Assembly: GCA_020354155.1 (NCBI GenBank)
Contig: CP070644.1
Span: 2,469,340 to 2,484,812, forward strand
Length of the DNA stretch: 15,473 nt
Direction of reading: 5' to 3'
DNA from: Nitrospiraceae bacterium
GTDB lineage: Bacteria > Nitrospirota > Thermodesulfovibrionia > UBA6902
Shown: positions 14,362 through 15,473 of the stretch, piece after piece
Layout: each line of letters begins with the position of its first letter
Position numbering within the stretch: position 1 is the first letter of the stretch
Program-made: the position numbers and the translations under genes
Notes under the pieces: generated by a model
The model's database searches: none
Seen by the model: the letters and a program-made list of their open reading frames with translations, nothing else
Told to the model about the DNA's origin: nothing

Positions 14362-14826
14362 ATGAAACTACAAAAAATATTATTCATTGTTTTGGTCGCG
14401 ACTTTGCTTGCTTCATCAGCGGCAGTAGTGGAAGCAGACGATTTTGACTGGATGAACGATTTTAATATCAGAGCTGAAGCCAGTCAGTCAGGATTCAGGG
14501 GAAGGCTTGCTACCCGTTTTACCATAGGTGATGCACAAATCAAGGTTGTACTGAGCAATGTTGAAAGACCTGCAGATGCTTACATGGTATTACGTCTTGC
14601 AGAAATGTCGGCAAAGCCGACTGATTATGTTATCAAAAGATATAAAGCCGAAAAAGAAAAAGGCTGGGGTGCACTTGCGAAGAGCCTGGGTATCAAGCCT
14701 GGATCAAAAGCATTTCATGCCCTAAAACGTGGCAGCGGTTTTTATAGCGACTTTTATGATGACAATGATAAAGGCAAAGGCAAGAATAAACACAAAGGCA
14801 AAAACAAGCATAAAAGCAAGGGCTAA
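14362..14826 (+). CDS. Small secreted protein of unknown function with Lys-rich tail
   Basis: 154 aa. An N-terminal signal peptide (hydrophobic 5-22, likely cut near VEA-DD) is followed by an about 100-residue core with conserved-looking blocks DFNIRAEAS (33-41), LSNVERPADAYMVLRL (64-79) and KGWGALAKSLGIKPGS (100-115). I do not recognise a named domain; similar hypothetical proteins seem to occur in related Gram-negatives, from memory only. Residues 137-154 are a Lys/His/Asn/Gly tail built from two GKNKHK units, giving a strongly basic end after an acidic patch (SDFYDDND). ATG has GGAGG about 7 nt upstream and directly abuts the TGA of an upstream open frame. Exported to periplasm or beyond; the basic tail could bind nucleic acid, acidic polymers or metal, but this is speculation. 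Confidence 0.75.
   Translation: MKLQKILFIVLVATLLASSAAVVEADDFDWMNDFNIRAEASQSGFRGRLATRFTIGDAQIKVVLSNVERPADAYMVLRLAEMSAKPTDYVIKRYKAEKEKGWGALAKSLGIKPGSKAFHALKRGSGFYSDFYDDNDKGKGKNKHKGKNKHKSKG
14779..14814 (+). repeat. Two 18-bp in-frame tandem repeats encoding GKNKHK
   Basis: Units at 14779-14796 and 14797-14814 differ at a few third positions, both giving Gly-Lys-Asn-Lys-His-Lys, with a partial third unit (SKG) before the stop. The low-complexity tail probably varies in length between strains. Confidence 0.7.
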
Positions 14827-15074
14827 GACGGAACGAGTTAAAAGTGGTGCATAGGAGGGCATAATTACCCGAGCAGAGCCTGCGGTAGTTCGCCAACAAA
14901 ACCGACTGATACTGATGCCTATTATACTTTTAACCCCTAAAACATCAATTCAAATTTCAAAAACAGACGATTTTTCTTGCATATCGTCAGATTAGATTCA
15001 GGACAGAAAAGCGGATTGCGTCATGATATCGCTAAGTAGAGATGATGTGCTTGTTGATGAATGCCATTTTAAAT
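14827..15074. other. Gap between the secreted-protein gene and the group II intron (3' exon side)
   Basis: No gene is recognised. A 6-bp inverted repeat GACGAT/ATCGTC (14966-14971 and 14983-14988) has an 11-nt loop and no T tract. A minus-strand TATAAT at 14921-14926 lacks a good -35. The right part is the 3' exon next to the intron boundary. Confidence 0.5.
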
Positions 15075-15149
15075 ATCGAGTAGACTGAGGGGTCACCCCC
15101 TCAGGTCTCTCACACCACCCGGCATACGGTTCACGTACCAAGGCGGTTC
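15075..15149 (-). ncRNA. Group II intron domains V and VI
   Basis: Minus strand. ACCGCC (15142-15147) pairs with GGTGGT (15114-15119), and an inner stem GGTACG/CGTATGCC carries the typical two-base bulge: this is domain V. Domain VI follows: CTGAGGGG (15097-15104) and CCCCTCAG (15085-15092) form a perfect 8-bp stem capped by a GTGA loop (GNRA type), then the branch A and the 3' end CTACTCGAT. Pairings were worked out by eye. Confidence 0.83.
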
Positions 15150-15473
15150 CCAAAGTTAATATGTCTGAATTTATACAGTTCATTAAGCATCGACACAAGA
15201 CCAAGCTTATCAAAGAACTTCTTCCTCAAAGCATCATTCATATGTGATGCCCCTGAGTTCCACCACGATCCACGCCGATTGAAGGCAGATGCAACAGCTC
15301 GTTCTTCTGAGAGTCCTGCATGTATCAGCCTCTTTCTTCGTGTCCACGGATTCTTCCATTGCTTCCACAGTATTAAACGAAGTCGTCTCCTGATCCATTT
15401 GTCAGTTTCCTCTGCAAATGTCTTTACTTCTGCCAACCGAAAGTAGTTTATCCATCCTCTGTAGATTGGGTTT
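15131..15473 (-). CDS. ltrA: Group II intron reverse transcriptase/maturase, C-terminal fragment (cut by window edge)
   Basis: The last 113 residues of an intron-encoded protein that helps the intron RNA fold and copies it into DNA. The visible part is the maturase (X/thumb) region, with the family hallmarks YRGWINYFRLAEVKTF at the edge, WIRRRLRLILWKQWK, and RRGSWWNSGASHMNDAL followed by KKFFDKLGLVSML near the end. No endonuclease (HNH) domain follows, which agrees with class C introns. The TGA stop (15131-15133) lies inside domain V, so the last codons double as ribozyme sequence. No frameshift is seen in the visible part. The YADD catalytic domain lies beyond the window. Confidence 0.92.
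   Translation of the reverse strand, partial: NPIYRGWINYFRLAEVKTFAEETDKWIRRRLRLILWKQWKNPWTRRKRLIHAGLSEERAVASAFNRRGSWWNSGASHMNDALRKKFFDKLGLVSMLNELYKFRHINFGNRLGT

Larger units (their letters stand above)
15075..15473 (-). mobile_element. Group II intron (class C-like), 3' portion; continues beyond the window
   Basis: Retroelement made of a self-splicing ribozyme and its reverse transcriptase/maturase. The right edge of the window enters the maturase C-terminus, followed on the minus strand by domain V and domain VI and a 3' end reading CTACTCGAT (15075-15083), so the last intron base is about 15075. The candidate branch-point A is 7 nt from that end, as expected. The domain V shape and end sequence resemble bacterial class C introns, which usually sit just downstream of terminator hairpins. 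The 5' exon, domains I-IV and most of the reverse transcriptase are outside the window, so intactness is unknown. Confidence 0.88.

Noticed and set aside
14921..14949. Minus-strand promoter (TATAAT with ATTGAT 17 nt upstream)
   Set aside because: The -35 match is poor and no minus-strand gene lies downstream before 13893.
14998..15213. 71-aa minus-strand open frame over the intron boundary
   Set aside because: It runs through domains V/VI and the 3' exon in a frame different from the maturase; no protein features.

Overview
The window is a stretch of bacterial chromosome of moderate GC content with compact, mostly housekeeping genes. Gene content (RecA next to a PilT-type pilus ATPase, ThpR, PgpA, GalU-Lon, ThiL, DUF2062, an M50 protease, a CpxRA-like pair, a DUF6515/SH3 protein) and protein style suggest an uncultured Nitrospirota (Thermodesulfovibrionia-like) or Desulfobacterota-type Gram-negative. 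That is inference from gene style, not proven by a marker here. Periplasmic proteins (CpxP/Spy-like, CpxA-like sensor) support a two-membrane cell.

Layout. Positions 1-3030 are all on the minus strand, in transcription order: osmC-like, pgpA (GTGA overlap), a 144-nt gap holding a weak promoter candidate, then thpR, recA and the N-terminal part of a pilT-type ATPase that runs off the left edge. Three of these use TTG or GTG starts. A divergent promoter region at about 3031-3186 separates this block from a plus-strand block: galU and lon (overlapping by one base, TAATG), thiL, a DUF2062 membrane protein and a site-2-protease-like M50 peptidase (to 8985).

The most interesting part is 9065-13117, a Cpx-like envelope-stress module. 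A CpxA-like histidine kinase and a CpxR-like regulator are transcribed leftwards. A double-domain CpxP/Spy (LTxxQ) periplasmic protein and a DUF6515-SH3b secreted protein are transcribed rightwards, ending at a strong intrinsic terminator. The shared 203-bp intergenic region carries six helically phased direct half-sites resembling the CpxR box. An intercistronic hairpin separates the Spy-like and SH3 genes, and an AT-rich element sits between cpxR and cpxA.

Right of the terminator the region becomes looser. It holds a PHP-family metal phosphoesterase (13248-13892), a 469-nt gap with a perfect 24-bp palindrome and other repeats, a small secreted Lys-rich protein of unknown function, and at the right edge the 3' end of a minus-strand group II intron (class C-like), with maturase C-terminus and domains V and VI. 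No tRNA, rRNA or CRISPR array was seen.
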